A DNA stretch of 64,000 bases from Hoylesella pleuritidis JCM 14110 (lineage in GTDB: Bacteria; Bacteroidota; Bacteroidia; Bacteroidales; Bacteroidaceae): assembly GCF_000613725.1 (NCBI RefSeq), contig NZ_BAJN01000005.1, positions 1 to 64,000 of the forward strand, in the 5' to 3' direction. Positions 28,329 through 36,945 of the stretch are shown piece by piece (within the stretch, counting starts at the first letter, position 1; every line of letters begins with the position of its first letter). Made by a program: the position numbers and the translations under genes. The notes below the pieces were generated by a model. That model worked only from the letters and a program-made list of their open reading frames with translations. It searched no databases and was not told the DNA's origin.

Positions 28329-28692
28329 TTGTTCACTCATCTACTTATCAACTCATAAAACCATTTACTCCTATAAGCCTTCGTCTACTCATCTACTCGT
28401 AGGTTCAACTCCTTTCCCTACGTTACTCCTAATTGTAGAGATACCGAACTTATTGAATTTTCATCACGATGGTACTGAATTTTCATCACGATGGTACTGA
28501 ATTTTCATCACGATGATAATTTAGTTTCATCACGATGAGACGAATTTCTCATCACGATGAAAATTCAATAAGTTCGGTATCTCTACAATTAGGAGTAACG
28601 TAGGGAAAGGAGTTGAACCTACGAGTAGATGAGTAGACGAAGGCTTATAGGAGTAAATGGTTTTATGAGTAGATAAGCAGACGAGTGAACAA
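28329..28692. repeat. Long inverted repeat (arms about 137 bp) with a repeat array as loop
   Basis: Left arm 28329-28465 and right arm 28556-28692 are reverse complements, with three mismatches visible, all near the outer end. The arms themselves hold near-repeats of CTCATCTACT / AGTAGATGAG. The roughly 90-bp loop is the 22-bp array listed separately. No ORF of note and no transposase. It is non-coding between a lipoprotein operon and the amylase gene. Confidence 0.9.
28455..28565. repeat. Five 22-bp repeats with core TTTCATCACGATG (family C)
   Basis: TCATCACGATG begins at 28461, 28483, 28505, 28527 and 28549: a period of exactly 22 bp. Each unit is an imperfect dyad (CATC-AC-GATG, flanked by TTT and AAA in the best copies). 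The outer copies lie at the inner ends of the inverted-repeat arms. Confidence 0.85.
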
Positions 28693-28862
28693 GCAGACAA
28701 ATCAACGAGACATTGTGGGAACAGAAAAATAAACGCGTAGACAAGGAATATTAGTCGTCTACGCGAATCATGGACGCGGGATTAGGAACTTTGCCTGCTA
28801 AAAAGAATAAGGCCCGATAAGAAACCTGTGCGAATGATGGATTATAAATTGTGAATTATGAA
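28693..28862. other. Intergenic remainder after the inverted repeat
   Basis: The only recognisable element is an AT-rich simple repeat, TTGTGAATTATGAATTAAG (28848-28866), in inverted orientation to the one at 28246-28272. Together they could be the edges of a larger decayed element of about 620 bp. Confidence 0.3.
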
Positions 28863-31022
28863 TTAAGAGGCCACCACCTTGAAACGGATGCGGAAGGAGT
28901 GGGTCGACTCGTCCCAATTGGTACCGAGAAGCTCGAAACGACCGATCTGCGAGGTCGAACGCACGTGTTTTCCGATACAAGGACAGACGTCGAAGTGGCC
29001 GATACGTACCAGACGAATGGTTTCGGAAGCATCGTCGGGCAGACGATCGAGCTTGACATCTGCCGGGATATGGTTGCGATCTACATATTCATAAGTCACG
29101 GGCAGGTCTTCGGCAATGAGTTCGTTCATCCTTGTTTCAATGGCTTTCTCCTGCTTTCGGTCTGGCTTACGTTCGAGAATATAACTTACCTTGCTCTTTT
29201 TCCGCTCGATATGGGCATTGCGCGATCGCTCGCAACCGAACATCTGAACCATCACTTGATTGAGTAGATGCTCTGCCGTGTGAGCCGGCGGAAACTCTTC
29301 CTTGTTGTGCTCATTGAGCACATAGCCGTTCTTTTCCATCTTCATACTGAATTTATAAATACGCCCGCCATACGGGCGGATGTCTGCCGGCAAGGTCCCG
29401 TCGCGCTTCAAGGAAAAGAGACAACTCTCACCTGTCAGCAGATCTGTGGCTGCCACCTCGCGCTCTGACATCCCAAGATAGTCGAAAGCGTGGCCGGGAA
29501 TATTGACATTGAGCAGCACACGCTGTCCCGAGAAGTTGACGATGACCAACAACACGTCATCGTCACACTTGCGCAGGAACGCAAACTGAGAATAGGGATT
29601 GAACTGCCACGACTGTGGATTGACATACATCAGATCGAAGAATCTGCCCTCACGCACAGCCTTTTCGCGATTAGCAATCCGCAGAATCTGCTGGTATCGC
29701 AAGGCCAAATGCTTCTGTTCGGCCGTTAACGCTGCACGTTTGAAATAGCCTTTGTATATGGCATCCACAGCCCAATAGTCGAAAATGGTGGTCCGCCCGT
29801 CTGTTCCGCTAAAGCCTTCGCGGTCCATTCCTCGCTCACCATACTCCTGTCCGGCATACAACATAAAGGGATTGGTCTGCATCAGGGCACTAACGATCAG
29901 TCCGGGCAGGGCTTTCCGACCTTCTCCGCAGAAGTAATCACTGGCCACACGCTGCTCGTCGTGGTTCTCTAAGAAATACAACATTCGGTCGGTCATATCA
30001 CCGACAGCCTGCCATTGATAAGTGATTGACGAGGCAGGCCGCTCTCCGCGTATAACCGCACGGACACAATCGTACATTCCTACTTTATCATAAAGATAAT
30101 CGAATCCGCTGTCGATGTAACTACGATATTGCTCCGGGTCATAGACCTCGCCGATAAACAACAGTCCGGGAAATCGTTCTTTGACAATCTGCGTGGCATA
30201 AGCCCAAAAGGCAGTCGGCACCATCTCGACCATATCGCACCTGAAACCGTCCACGCCTTTGGCTGCCCAAAAGAGCAGAATATCGGTCATTTTAATCCAC
30301 GTATTGGGCACGGGGTCGAAGTGTTCGCTGCGCCCGCCGGCATCGCAATAATCTATTCCGTAATTTAGCTTCACCGTCTCGTACCAGTCGTTGATGCCGG
30401 GATGGCTGTCGAAACGGTCGTTTCCCGTCGCCTTGGCGGGCATTTCAACATACGGTTCGGCTGCTCCGCACTTTAAATCGAACTGAGGCGCAAAAGGTTC
30501 TCCCGTACAATAATAGAAGTTGTTCTGTAAATCGAAACGCTTGCCAGCGTCATCGTCCTCACCAAGATCTCGGACATCGGCAGGCTTGACAATCGAATGG
30601 TACTGACGCGCTACGTGATTGGGCACAAAATCAATGATCACACGCATCCCCGCGGCGTGTGTTCGGTCAACAAGCTCGCTCCACTCGTCCATCCGTTGTT
30701 CCACATCGTCAGCCAAGTCAGGGTCGATATCATAATAATCAGTGATGGCGTAAGGCGATCCTGCACGTCCCTTCACCACAGCTGGATGCTGACGAGGAAT
30801 GCCGTATCGTGAATAATCGGTAGCAGTAGCATGACGAACTACGCCCGTATACCAAATATGAGTGACTCCGAGCGTGTGGATGCGCCTCAATGTGGGTGCA
30901 TCAAAGTCGCTCAACTTACCACAACCGTTTTCGGCAAGCGTACCATTCACCTTGCGAGTGAGATTCCGATTGCCGAAAAGTCGCGGTAAAGTCTGATAAA
31001 TAATAATCTTTTTTTTGTTCAC
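28863..31022 (-). CDS. GH13 alpha-amylase family enzyme fused in frame to an AlaX-like tRNA-editing domain
   Basis: 719 residues. Residues 1-560 are a GH13 (beta/alpha)8 glycosidase with region I VIIDFVPNH (D131), nucleophile D263 in GFRCDMVE, acid/base E292 in FIGEVYDPE, and FLENHDEQR (H354, D355). There is no signal peptide, so it is cytoplasmic, probably acting on glycogen or maltodextrins. From Met562 (ATG at 29339) a full alanyl/threonyl-tRNA second additional domain follows, with metal ligands H581 and H585 (AHTAEHLL) and C680-x-C682-x3-H686 (VCPCIGKH). No stop codon separates the parts. The AlaX part could also start internally as a 158-residue protein (28863-29339). Confidence 0.85.
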   Translation of the reverse strand: MNKKKIIIYQTLPRLFGNRNLTRKVNGTLAENGCGKLSDFDAPTLRRIHTLGVTHIWYTGVVRHATATDYSRYGIPRQHPAVVKGRAGSPYAITDYYDIDPDLADDVEQRMDEWSELVDRTHAAGMRVIIDFVPNHVARQYHSIVKPADVRDLGEDDDAGKRFDLQNNFYYCTGEPFAPQFDLKCGAAEPYVEMPAKATGNDRFDSHPGINDWYETVKLNYGIDYCDAGGRSEHFDPVPNTWIKMTDILLFWAAKGVDGFRCDMVEMVPTAFWAYATQIVKERFPGLLFIGEVYDPEQYRSYIDSGFDYLYDKVGMYDCVRAVIRGERPASSITYQWQAVGDMTDRMLYFLENHDEQRVASDYFCGEGRKALPGLIVSALMQTNPFMLYAGQEYGERGMDREGFSGTDGRTTIFDYWAVDAIYKGYFKRAALTAEQKHLALRYQQILRIANREKAVREGRFFDLMYVNPQSWQFNPYSQFAFLRKCDDDVLLVIVNFSGQRVLLNVNIPGHAFDYLGMSEREVAATDLLTGESCLFSLKRDGTLPADIRPYGGRIYKFSMKMEKNGYVLNEHNKEEFPPAHTAEHLLNQVMVQMFGCERSRNAHIERKKSKVSYILERKPDRKQEKAIETRMNELIAEDLPVTYEYVDRNHIPADVKLDRLPDDASETIRLVRIGHFDVCPCIGKHVRSTSQIGRFELLGTNWDESTHSFRIRFKVVAS

Positions 31023-31077
31023 TTCGGTTGTCTGTCCCTCTCCCGCAAATAAGGAGAAACTGTGAAAATCCGTTCGC

Positions 31078-31968
31078 TTAGGCCTCTATCCCATGTGCCT
31101 TTACGTCTTTGGCAATGCGGGCAATCATTCCCTGCAAAGCCTTGCCGGGACCGCATTCGGTAAAATCATCAGCACCGTCGGCCACCATATTCTGCACGCT
31201 CGATGTCCAACGGACGGGACTCGTGAGTTGCGAAATCAAATTGGCCTTGATATCTGCGGCTGCGGTATGCGGTTTCCCATCTACGTTTTGGTACACAGCA
31301 CACTTCGGATCGTTGAAGTCGGTCTTCTCAATAGCCTCTTGCAATTCGTCCTTGGCAGGCTTCATCAACGGCGAATGGAATGCTCCACCCACCTTCAAAG
31401 GCAATGCCCGTTTGGCACCGGCAGCTTTCAGCCTTTCGCACGCAGCGTTAACGGCACCTACATTACCCGAAATCACCAACTGACCGGGGCAGTTATAATT
31501 AGCAGGAATAACCACATCGCCTGCCGTACTTACTTCACGGCAAATCTCTTCTACCTTTTCATCAGACAGACCGATGATAGCTGCCATCGTACTAGGAGCC
31601 ACATCACAGGCCTTCTGCATCGCCATAGCACGAGCATAAACCAATCTCAAGCCATCTTCAAAGCTTAACGCGCCGGCTGCTACCAATGCAGAGAACTCGC
31701 CGAGCGAATGTCCTGCTACCATCGAAGGCTTAAATGCGTCGCCCATACACAATGCACTGATCACGCTGTGGAGGAAAACGGCTGGCTGAGTAACTTTCGT
31801 CTGCTTCAACTCTTCATCCGTTCCGTTGAACATAATATCTATGATTCTGTACCCGAGAATGTCGTTTGCTTTATCAAAAAGTTCTTTTGCCAACGGGCTG
31901 TTGTCGTAAAGTTCCTTACCCATACCGACAAACTGCGCTCCCTGTCCGGGAAAAACAAATGCTTTCAT
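31078..31968 (-). CDS. fabD: Malonyl-CoA:ACP transacylase
   Basis: Loads malonyl groups onto acyl carrier protein for fatty-acid synthesis. 296 residues: AFVFPGQGAQFVGMGKELYD, nucleophile serine in VAGHSLGEFSAL, FHSPLMKPA with the catalytic histidine, and ECGPGKALQGMI. No other fab genes are adjacent. Confidence 0.95.
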   Translation of the reverse strand: MKAFVFPGQGAQFVGMGKELYDNSPLAKELFDKANDILGYRIIDIMFNGTDEELKQTKVTQPAVFLHSVISALCMGDAFKPSMVAGHSLGEFSALVAAGALSFEDGLRLVYARAMAMQKACDVAPSTMAAIIGLSDEKVEEICREVSTAGDVVIPANYNCPGQLVISGNVGAVNAACERLKAAGAKRALPLKVGGAFHSPLMKPAKDELQEAIEKTDFNDPKCAVYQNVDGKPHTAAADIKANLISQLTSPVRWTSSVQNMVADGADDFTECGPGKALQGMIARIAKDVKAHGIEA

Positions 31969-32004
31969 ATACCTTAATATTATATACTTTTATTATTTCA
32001 GAGA

Positions 32005-32012
32005 TGCAAAAG
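32005..32012 (-). promoter_or_regulatory. -7 element for fabD
   Basis: TACTTTTG on the minus strand, about 30 nt before the fabD start. A CAAA at 32030-32033 is spaced a little short for -33. Confidence 0.4.
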
Positions 32013-32108
32013 TAATAAAAATATCGCGAACCAAACAGCGTATGCCGGTTAAATTAATGATTATTAGTGTCTTCCTAATACCAACCGACATACCTGTTCA
32101 TTAAACAT

Positions 32109-32147
32109 AAAAAATCCCGACGGCTTACTTGCGTAGCGATCGGGATT
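32109..32147 (-). terminator. Terminator of the rpsF-rpsR-rplI operon
   Basis: AATCCCGA (32113-32120) with TCGGGATT (32140-32147). On the minus strand the stem is followed by a T run. Confidence 0.75.
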
Positions 32148-32175
32148 CATATAGATTTGCTTTACAGTGCAAATG

Positions 32176-32733
32176 TTATTCTGCTGCGGATTCCTCGTTT
32201 TCTGTAACAGAGACTTCTACTTCTGCAACAGGAGCTTCCTCTACCTTGACTTCAGCCGAAACCTCTGCCTCGGGAGCTTCTTCCACAGCGGCATTCTCTG
32301 CAACAACTTTCACAGGAACTTTCACTTCAACATCCTTGTGAAAATGAATCGTTGCCTCAAAGTCACCCACTTTCTTAATATCGTGCATTGTAATGATCTT
32401 GCGATCAACTTCAATACCCCGTTTTTTCAATTCTTCTGCCACTGTGGCAGCATTTACTGAGCCATAAGTTACGCCCGTTGCTGAAACCTTAGCCTCAATA
32501 ACCAAAGCCACATCTTGCAACGCTTCGGCACGCTTCTCGGCATCAGCCTTGATAGCAGCCAGTTTATGTGCCTGCTGTTTCAGATTCTCTGCAAGAACTT
32601 TCTTAGCAGAATCCGAAGCGATAACTGCCTTACCTGTCGGAATCAAATAGTTGCGACCATAACCGTTCTTCACGGTAACGATATCGTTTTTATAGCCCAG
32701 TCCGATAATATCTTCTCTCAGTATGAGTTCCAT
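32176..32733 (-). CDS. rplI: 50S ribosomal protein L9 with an acidic C-terminal extension
   Basis: N-terminal L9 signature (LREDIIGLGYKNDIVTVKNG, then YGRNYLIPTGKAV), long helix and C-terminal domain to about residue 148. About 37 further residues rich in Glu, Val and Ala follow (VEEAPEAEVSAEVKVEEAPV). The usual length is near 150, so the tail is an addition and is probably disordered. Third gene of the rpsF-rpsR-rplI operon. Confidence 0.95.
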   Translation of the reverse strand: MELILREDIIGLGYKNDIVTVKNGYGRNYLIPTGKAVIASDSAKKVLAENLKQQAHKLAAIKADAEKRAEALQDVALVIEAKVSATGVTYGSVNAATVAEELKKRGIEVDRKIITMHDIKKVGDFEATIHFHKDVEVKVPVKVVAENAAVEEAPEAEVSAEVKVEEAPVAEVEVSVTENEESAAE

Positions 32734-32754
32734 TCTGTTTCCCTCCTCGTTTAA

Positions 32755-33027
32755 TTATTTCATCAAATCGGTCACATAAGGAAGCAAAGCGATCTGGCGA
32801 GCACGCTTGATAGCCTGTGCCACACGGCGCTGATACTTCTGAGATGTACCTGTAATACGGCGCGGGAGAATTTTACCCTGCTCATTCAAGAACTTCTTCA
32901 AGAACTCGGGATCCTTATAGTCGATATACTTAATACCACTCTTCTTAAAGCGGCAATATTTCTTTTTCTTCGTATCTACTGACGGCGGAGTCAAGTAACG
33001 GATTTCTGATGATCTCTGTTCTGCCAT
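32755..33027 (-). CDS. rpsR: 30S ribosomal protein S18
   Basis: 90 residues with [20 protein letters not shown], the [20 protein letters not shown] core and LLPYVTDL at the end. Lies 2 bp after rpsF and 21 bp before rplI, the classic order. Confidence 0.97.
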   Translation of the reverse strand: MAEQRSSEIRYLTPPSVDTKKKKYCRFKKSGIKYIDYKDPEFLKKFLNEQGKILPRRITGTSQKYQRRVAQAIKRARQIALLPYVTDLMK

Positions 33028-33029
33028 AA

Positions 33030-33374
33030 TTAAGCCTCCTCTTTTTTAGCGTATTTGCTCTTTCTCTTCTCTGCATATTCAACCGCATACTTGTCGAGCT
33101 TGACTGTCATAAAGCGAATGACTTTCTCATCTCGGCGGAATCCGGTCTCGAGAGTTTTAATTACAGACGGCTCTGCTCTGAATTCCAACAAGTTATAAAA
33201 ACCCGTCGACTTCTTTTCAATAGCATAGGCCATCTTCTTCAGCCCCCAGATCTCCTCATTCACAATCTCTGCACCATTATCGGCAAGCAGTTTCGTGAAC
33301 TTAGCGACCGTTTCCTTCATCTGTTCATCAGACAAAACGGGAGTCAAAATGAAAACGGTTTCGTAATGATTCAT
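33030..33374 (-). CDS. rpsF: 30S ribosomal protein S6
   Basis: 114 residues from ATG 33374 ([20 protein letters not shown]), the usual S6 start. It contains [20 protein letters not shown] and [20 protein letters not shown]. The frame is open to 33425, but that overlaps the promoter. Confidence 0.96.
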   Translation of the reverse strand: MNHYETVFILTPVLSDEQMKETVAKFTKLLADNGAEIVNEEIWGLKKMAYAIEKKSTGFYNLLEFRAEPSVIKTLETGFRRDEKVIRFMTVKLDKYAVEYAEKRKSKYAKKEEA

Positions 33375-33422
33375 ACTACTTATAAAATGAATTAATTTGT
33401 TGTTATTTTGCAAAATGCAGTG

Positions 33423-33454
33423 CAAAGGTAATGCTTTTTATTGAGTCTGCCAAA
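33423..33454 (-). promoter_or_regulatory. Promoter of the rpsF operon
   Basis: TTTG (33454-33451), exactly 20 bp, TACCTTTG (33430-33423) on the minus strand. Leader about 40 nt. Confidence 0.7.
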
Positions 33455-33505
33455 CATTTCCTTTCCATATTTCCCCAGACAGCTATACTTTTTCCCTAAA
33501 ATTAA

Positions 33506-34153
33506 CTATTTCTTATTGCCTCTCCTGTCTGTCTTTTCAAATTGAATACTTACTTTTTCATATCCTATTGACAGCATCAACTTACGGAATTGGTCACGAG
33601 CATTCTGTTCGGCAATACTGACATTTTGAGGCGTCAGACAGCGGTGAAGCATCGTCCGGCAAGCCCGCTGATAGAGAACATCACGATCCTGTCCCGTCCA
33701 AGTTCCACTTTCAAAGAATGAAGTTGTGCGAGCCTCATCAATGAAATCATTATCGAGGAGTTTGACCGGAGGTAGCCGGACAACAACTGAATCTTTTTCT
33801 GCTTTGATCCAACCAGGAGTAGCCTCGTGAAGGTTGATGCCGAGACGCAATGTTCCATAATAAATACGCACTAATTCGCTGTCGCCGAAAAAACCGTGAG
33901 CAACAGTATCAATAAGTTCTTCATCGCTGACGGAGAGAAACTCCCATTCACCGATATCTTCAATAGCACGTATCTGTGTGGGCGTCACGCTGATTCGGTC
34001 ATTCTGCGTAATGCCGACGGAAGTCCCTCTAAGCCCCCAAACGATAAGGCCAAGCAAAATAACGACTGCTACAATAGCAATGATGAGTGACAACCCGTGC
34101 AAACGTGAGATATAATCGAGGGCAGAAAAGAATCTATGGGTTAACTTTTTCAT
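33506..34153 (-). CDS. DUF4230 protein, membrane-anchored (second of a pair)
   Basis: 215 residues with one N-terminal membrane helix (LIIAIVAVVILLGLIVWGL) and a body matching the DUF4230 pattern (EFLSVSDEELIDTVAHGFFG; IYYGTLRLGINL; ARTTSFFESGTWTG). Its start overlaps the end of the upstream DUF4230 gene by 20 bp. Function unknown; the pair is probably cotranslated and may form a complex. Confidence 0.75.
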   Translation of the reverse strand: MKKLTHRFFSALDYISRLHGLSLIIAIVAVVILLGLIVWGLRGTSVGITQNDRISVTPTQIRAIEDIGEWEFLSVSDEELIDTVAHGFFGDSELVRIYYGTLRLGINLHEATPGWIKAEKDSVVVRLPPVKLLDNDFIDEARTTSFFESGTWTGQDRDVLYQRACRTMLHRCLTPQNVSIAEQNARDQFRKLMLSIGYEKVSIQFEKTDRRGNKK

Positions 34154-34814
34154 TTCGTTCTGATATTTGATTTAAGAATAAAACGATATCACCAAATGTA
34201 AATTGTTTGCGGAACGTAATAGTAATATTTTGTTCCTCATATCCCATCCGACGTAATATCGGAATCAGTATACGCGCAGCACTTTCCTGTGCTTGGGCGA
34301 TAATACCCATCCGCGGAATATCATTAATGATAGCCTGACGCCCCTGCCGCTCATAGGCCGACAGTTCTTCGTCGGTGAAACGTGAGCGAGTGAGGGCCAC
34401 AAACTGCCTGACATCACGATTATTGATACGACTCGACGTGAGCGTAACACGCGGATCAGGAAGGATGATCTCAATCTTTCGACCTCTGCGATGAATCTGA
34501 TCAGCCGAAAAGTCACTGAAATCCACATAAGCTTTTAGTGTAGCATCCATCGGAATAGCCACCTTACGCTTCCCCAGAGGCAGGTCGATGCTGAAATCAT
34601 GACGCAGGAATCTGCCGGTCAATTTCTTCTGATCATTGTGCGTAATGATTTTGTGCACACGAAACTCAGTGGTATATAGACGCGAGCATTTCTGTATTTG
34701 CAGCACCATCATAGGTATTGTGTCCACAAAATTGGCTTTGTCGGCAGGTTTCTTGTGCGTACAGGAAAGAGCAGTGAACATTGTCAACAAGAATATCAAC
34801 AGATTTATCTTCAT
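34134..34814 (-). CDS. DUF4230 lipoprotein (first of a pair)
   Basis: About 226 residues from ATG 34814. A lipoprotein signal ends at the cysteine of FTALSCTHKK. The DUF4230 pattern follows (LYTTEFRVHKIITHND; VAIPMDATLKAYVDFSDFSA; VTLTSSRINNRDVRQF). Overlaps the next gene by 20 bp. An ATG at 34850 is upstream of the -7 element and is unlikely. Confidence 0.75.
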   Translation of the reverse strand: MKINLLIFLLTMFTALSCTHKKPADKANFVDTIPMMVLQIQKCSRLYTTEFRVHKIITHNDQKKLTGRFLRHDFSIDLPLGKRKVAIPMDATLKAYVDFSDFSADQIHRRGRKIEIILPDPRVTLTSSRINNRDVRQFVALTRSRFTDEELSAYERQGRQAIINDIPRMGIIAQAQESAARILIPILRRMGYEEQNITITFRKQFTFGDIVLFLNQISERNEKVNP

Positions 34815-34837
34815 TTTCTTAATGTATAATTTGCTTG

Positions 34838-34845
34838 CAAAGATA
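34838..34845 (-). promoter_or_regulatory. -7 element for the DUF4230 pair
   Basis: TATCTTTG on the minus strand, about 24 nt before ATG 34814. Divergent from the element at 34869-34876. Confidence 0.5.
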
Positions 34846-34868
34846 AGCATTTACTGTTAGAATTTTAG

Positions 34869-34876
34869 TACCTTTG
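34869..34876 (+). promoter_or_regulatory. -7 element for the DUF4738-like lipoprotein gene
   Basis: TACCTTTG on the plus strand, about 22 nt before ATG 34898. Confidence 0.5.
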
Positions 34877-34897
34877 CACGCAAAGCAGTATAAAACG

Positions 34898-35476
34898 ATG
34901 AGAAAAATTCAATATTCAGCATTGGGAATATTGATTGCCAGCACGCTGACTGCATGCCATAGCAAACGCAATCCCAATGAGATTATCGTAAAAAAGCCTG
35001 TTATCGTACAGCCGAGAAAGACGATCAAAATGGGCGATTATGAGCAGACACGCAAAGTGGAATGGTTGGGAGCCACGTACACAATTGCTGTTCGGTTTTC
35101 CGCGGACACATCGTTACCGACAGCTTCAGACGGCAATCAAAAATATTTTGACAACCAAGTCCAACTTCGGATATCACGCAAAGACGATAGCGAGTTTTTC
35201 AATCGCACTTTTACCAAGGCAGATTTTGAGAGTTGTTTGGATGAATCCTTCCGCAAGAATGGTGCTTTATTAGGTATAGTCTTCAATCGCACAGAAGATG
35301 ATAATCTTTATTTTGCAGCAAGCGTGGGATCGCCTGACAAATCAAGCGATGAATATGTGCCATTGGTATTGAGACTATCCAAAACGGGAAAAGTCACTAT
35401 CAGCAAAGACAATCAGTTAGATACAAGCAGTGATGTCGCACCCGAAAAAACACCAGATGATGACGACAGCGTCTAA
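34898..35476 (+). CDS. DUF4738-like lipoprotein
   Basis: 192 residues from ATG 34898. The lipobox is at STLTACHSK. The body includes KVEWLGATYTIAVRFSADTS and FNRTFTKADFESCLDESFRK, resembling the DUF4738 family of Bacteroidetes lipoproteins. The tail is acidic (EKTPDDDDSV). Function unknown. The frame start at 34874 lies within the promoter region and is not used. Confidence 0.65.
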   Translation: MRKIQYSALGILIASTLTACHSKRNPNEIIVKKPVIVQPRKTIKMGDYEQTRKVEWLGATYTIAVRFSADTSLPTASDGNQKYFDNQVQLRISRKDDSEFFNRTFTKADFESCLDESFRKNGALLGIVFNRTEDDNLYFAASVGSPDKSSDEYVPLVLRLSKTGKVTISKDNQLDTSSDVAPEKTPDDDDSV

Positions 35477-35518
35477 AATAGACAGCACTTGTGAATAACT
35501 GATCCATAAATACCACAT

Positions 35519-35902
35519 TTACTCGTGGACAAGCATCGCGTGAGCCTCTTCAAAAACCTTGGGATATTGGCTGATAAAGCAGAGATTGATTAAGCAATTG
35601 GCGGCCAATTCAATATCTGAAAGATCTACGCCAGGCTCCCTGATGACATCCTTACCAAGACAAAACGACCACGTGCCTTCAAAATCTCGATCTTCTGCTC
35701 CAATTGTGGAATAAGAATATTTTTCGTTATGCATTACTTTATAACGTATCTTTTTCTTGGACGGAGCTATTGATGTATCCATCAACAAATTGTAAGCCAC
35801 CTTGAGCGGATGTCGATATTTGCCTGTTCCTGGGAACATATCGGCAATGATCGGCATCAGTTCGTCGAAGTCATAAGCTTGTAATAAGTCTTTCAATTTC
35901 AT
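35519..35902 (-). CDS. Uncharacterised small cytoplasmic protein
   Basis: 127 residues (MKLKDLLQAYDFDELMPIIA; WSFCLGKDVIREPGVDLSDI). No signal peptide, membrane segment or motif that I can assign, but the codon pattern is regular and the protein looks globular. Bacteroidetes have a short family of this appearance (DUF6557-like), which I offer only as a guess. Separate from its convergent neighbour. Confidence 0.65.
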   Translation of the reverse strand: MKLKDLLQAYDFDELMPIIADMFPGTGKYRHPLKVAYNLLMDTSIAPSKKKIRYKVMHNEKYSYSTIGAEDRDFEGTWSFCLGKDVIREPGVDLSDIELAANCLINLCFISQYPKVFEEAHAMLVHE

Positions 35903-35967
35903 CTTTTATTCTATTGTTTTATTTTCCTTGTAATAGAAATAGGCAGACAGAGCCTTACGCTCGTTTA

Positions 35968-36465
35968 TTACAGAATGCGAAGTGCAATATGGGCACACGC
36001 CTCGGCATCGGCAAGTGCGTGGTGATGAGACTTCAAATCGAATCCACAACGTGCGGCAACGGTCTGCAACTGATAATTGGACAATTCTCCGCGAAGAAAC
36101 GCCCGACGGGCACCCAATAGCGTACAGAAAAACGGATAATCGGGGTACGCCATCCCATAAGCCTGAAATACGGCTTTCAGACAATTCTCATCAAATGCCT
36201 TGTTGTGTGCAACTAATGGCAGATATTTGATTTTCGGGGCAATCTCTGCCCAAATTTCGGGGAAGAGCGGTTGTCCATCGGTATCCAGTCGGGTAAGTCC
36301 GTGGACCTGAGTAGTAAACTGTGTATAGAAATTCGGTGTAGGTTGAATCAAATGATAATACGTATCGGCAATCTCACCATCTTCTACAATCACTACCCCT
36401 ACGCTGCATACACTGGTACGATAACCATTGGCTGTTTCAAAATCTATGGCAGCGAAATCTCGCAT
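35968..36465 (-). CDS. DnaQ-like 3'-5' exonuclease (DEDDh type)
   Basis: 165 residues. Exo I motif AAIDFETANG (D8, E10), Exo II VAHNKAFDENCL, Exo III HHALADAEACAHIAL with the DEDDh histidine and last aspartate. It is a stand-alone exonuclease domain, as in DNA polymerase III epsilon or RNase T-like proteins; substrate not assignable. Four bases separate it from ribH. Confidence 0.9.
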   Translation of the reverse strand: MRDFAAIDFETANGYRTSVCSVGVVIVEDGEIADTYYHLIQPTPNFYTQFTTQVHGLTRLDTDGQPLFPEIWAEIAPKIKYLPLVAHNKAFDENCLKAVFQAYGMAYPDYPFFCTLLGARRAFLRGELSNYQLQTVAARCGFDLKSHHHALADAEACAHIALRIL

Positions 36466-36468
36466 CGC

Positions 36469-36945
36469 TCAGAATTTGGCCATCTTAATCGCATCAATAG
36501 CACACTCATCGCCTTTGTTTCCAAGTCTGCCTCCACATCTATCTTTAGCTTGTTGCAGATCATTGGTGGTGAGAAGGCCATAGATAACAGGGATTTCTCC
36601 GGTAGAATTAAGGCGCGCGATACCGTAAGTCACACCTTGGCAAATGTAATCGAAATGCGGCGTTTCACCCCGAATGACACACCCCAAGATGATGACAGCA
36701 TCATAACCGCCATTGAGACACATCTGATGTGCACCGTAAATGAGTTCGAAACTACCCGGAACTCGTTTAACGTGAATGTTCTCCGGTAGTGCGCCGTGCT
36801 TCTCTAAGGTGCTGACAGCACCAGAAAGCAGGGCTCCAGTTACTTCCGGATTCCACTCGGAAACTACGATCCCGATGCACATATTGCTGGCATCGGGAAC
36901 TTGAGCATTGTCGTAATCCGACAAATGATGTAATGAAGTAGCCAT
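36469..36945 (-). CDS. ribH: 6,7-dimethyl-8-ribityllumazine synthase
   Basis: Penultimate step of riboflavin synthesis, forming a large capsid-like oligomer. 158 residues with [17 protein letters not shown], the substrate-binding [16 protein letters not shown] and [20 protein letters not shown] containing the active-site histidine, plus [17 protein letters not shown]. Overlaps the upstream TPR gene by one base. Riboflavin supply links loosely to the flavin-rich Nqr complex, but the genes are not adjacent. Confidence 0.95.
   Translation of the reverse strand: MATSLHHLSDYDNAQVPDASNMCIGIVVSEWNPEVTGALLSGAVSTLEKHGALPENIHVKRVPGSFELIYGAHQMCLNGGYDAVIILGCVIRGETPHFDYICQGVTYGIARLNSTGEIPVIYGLLTTNDLQQAKDRCGGRLGNKGDECAIDAIKMAKF

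Noticed and set aside
28455..28565. CRISPR array
   Set aside because: The units are contiguous 22-bp degenerate repeats with no unique spacers, and no cas gene is in the window.
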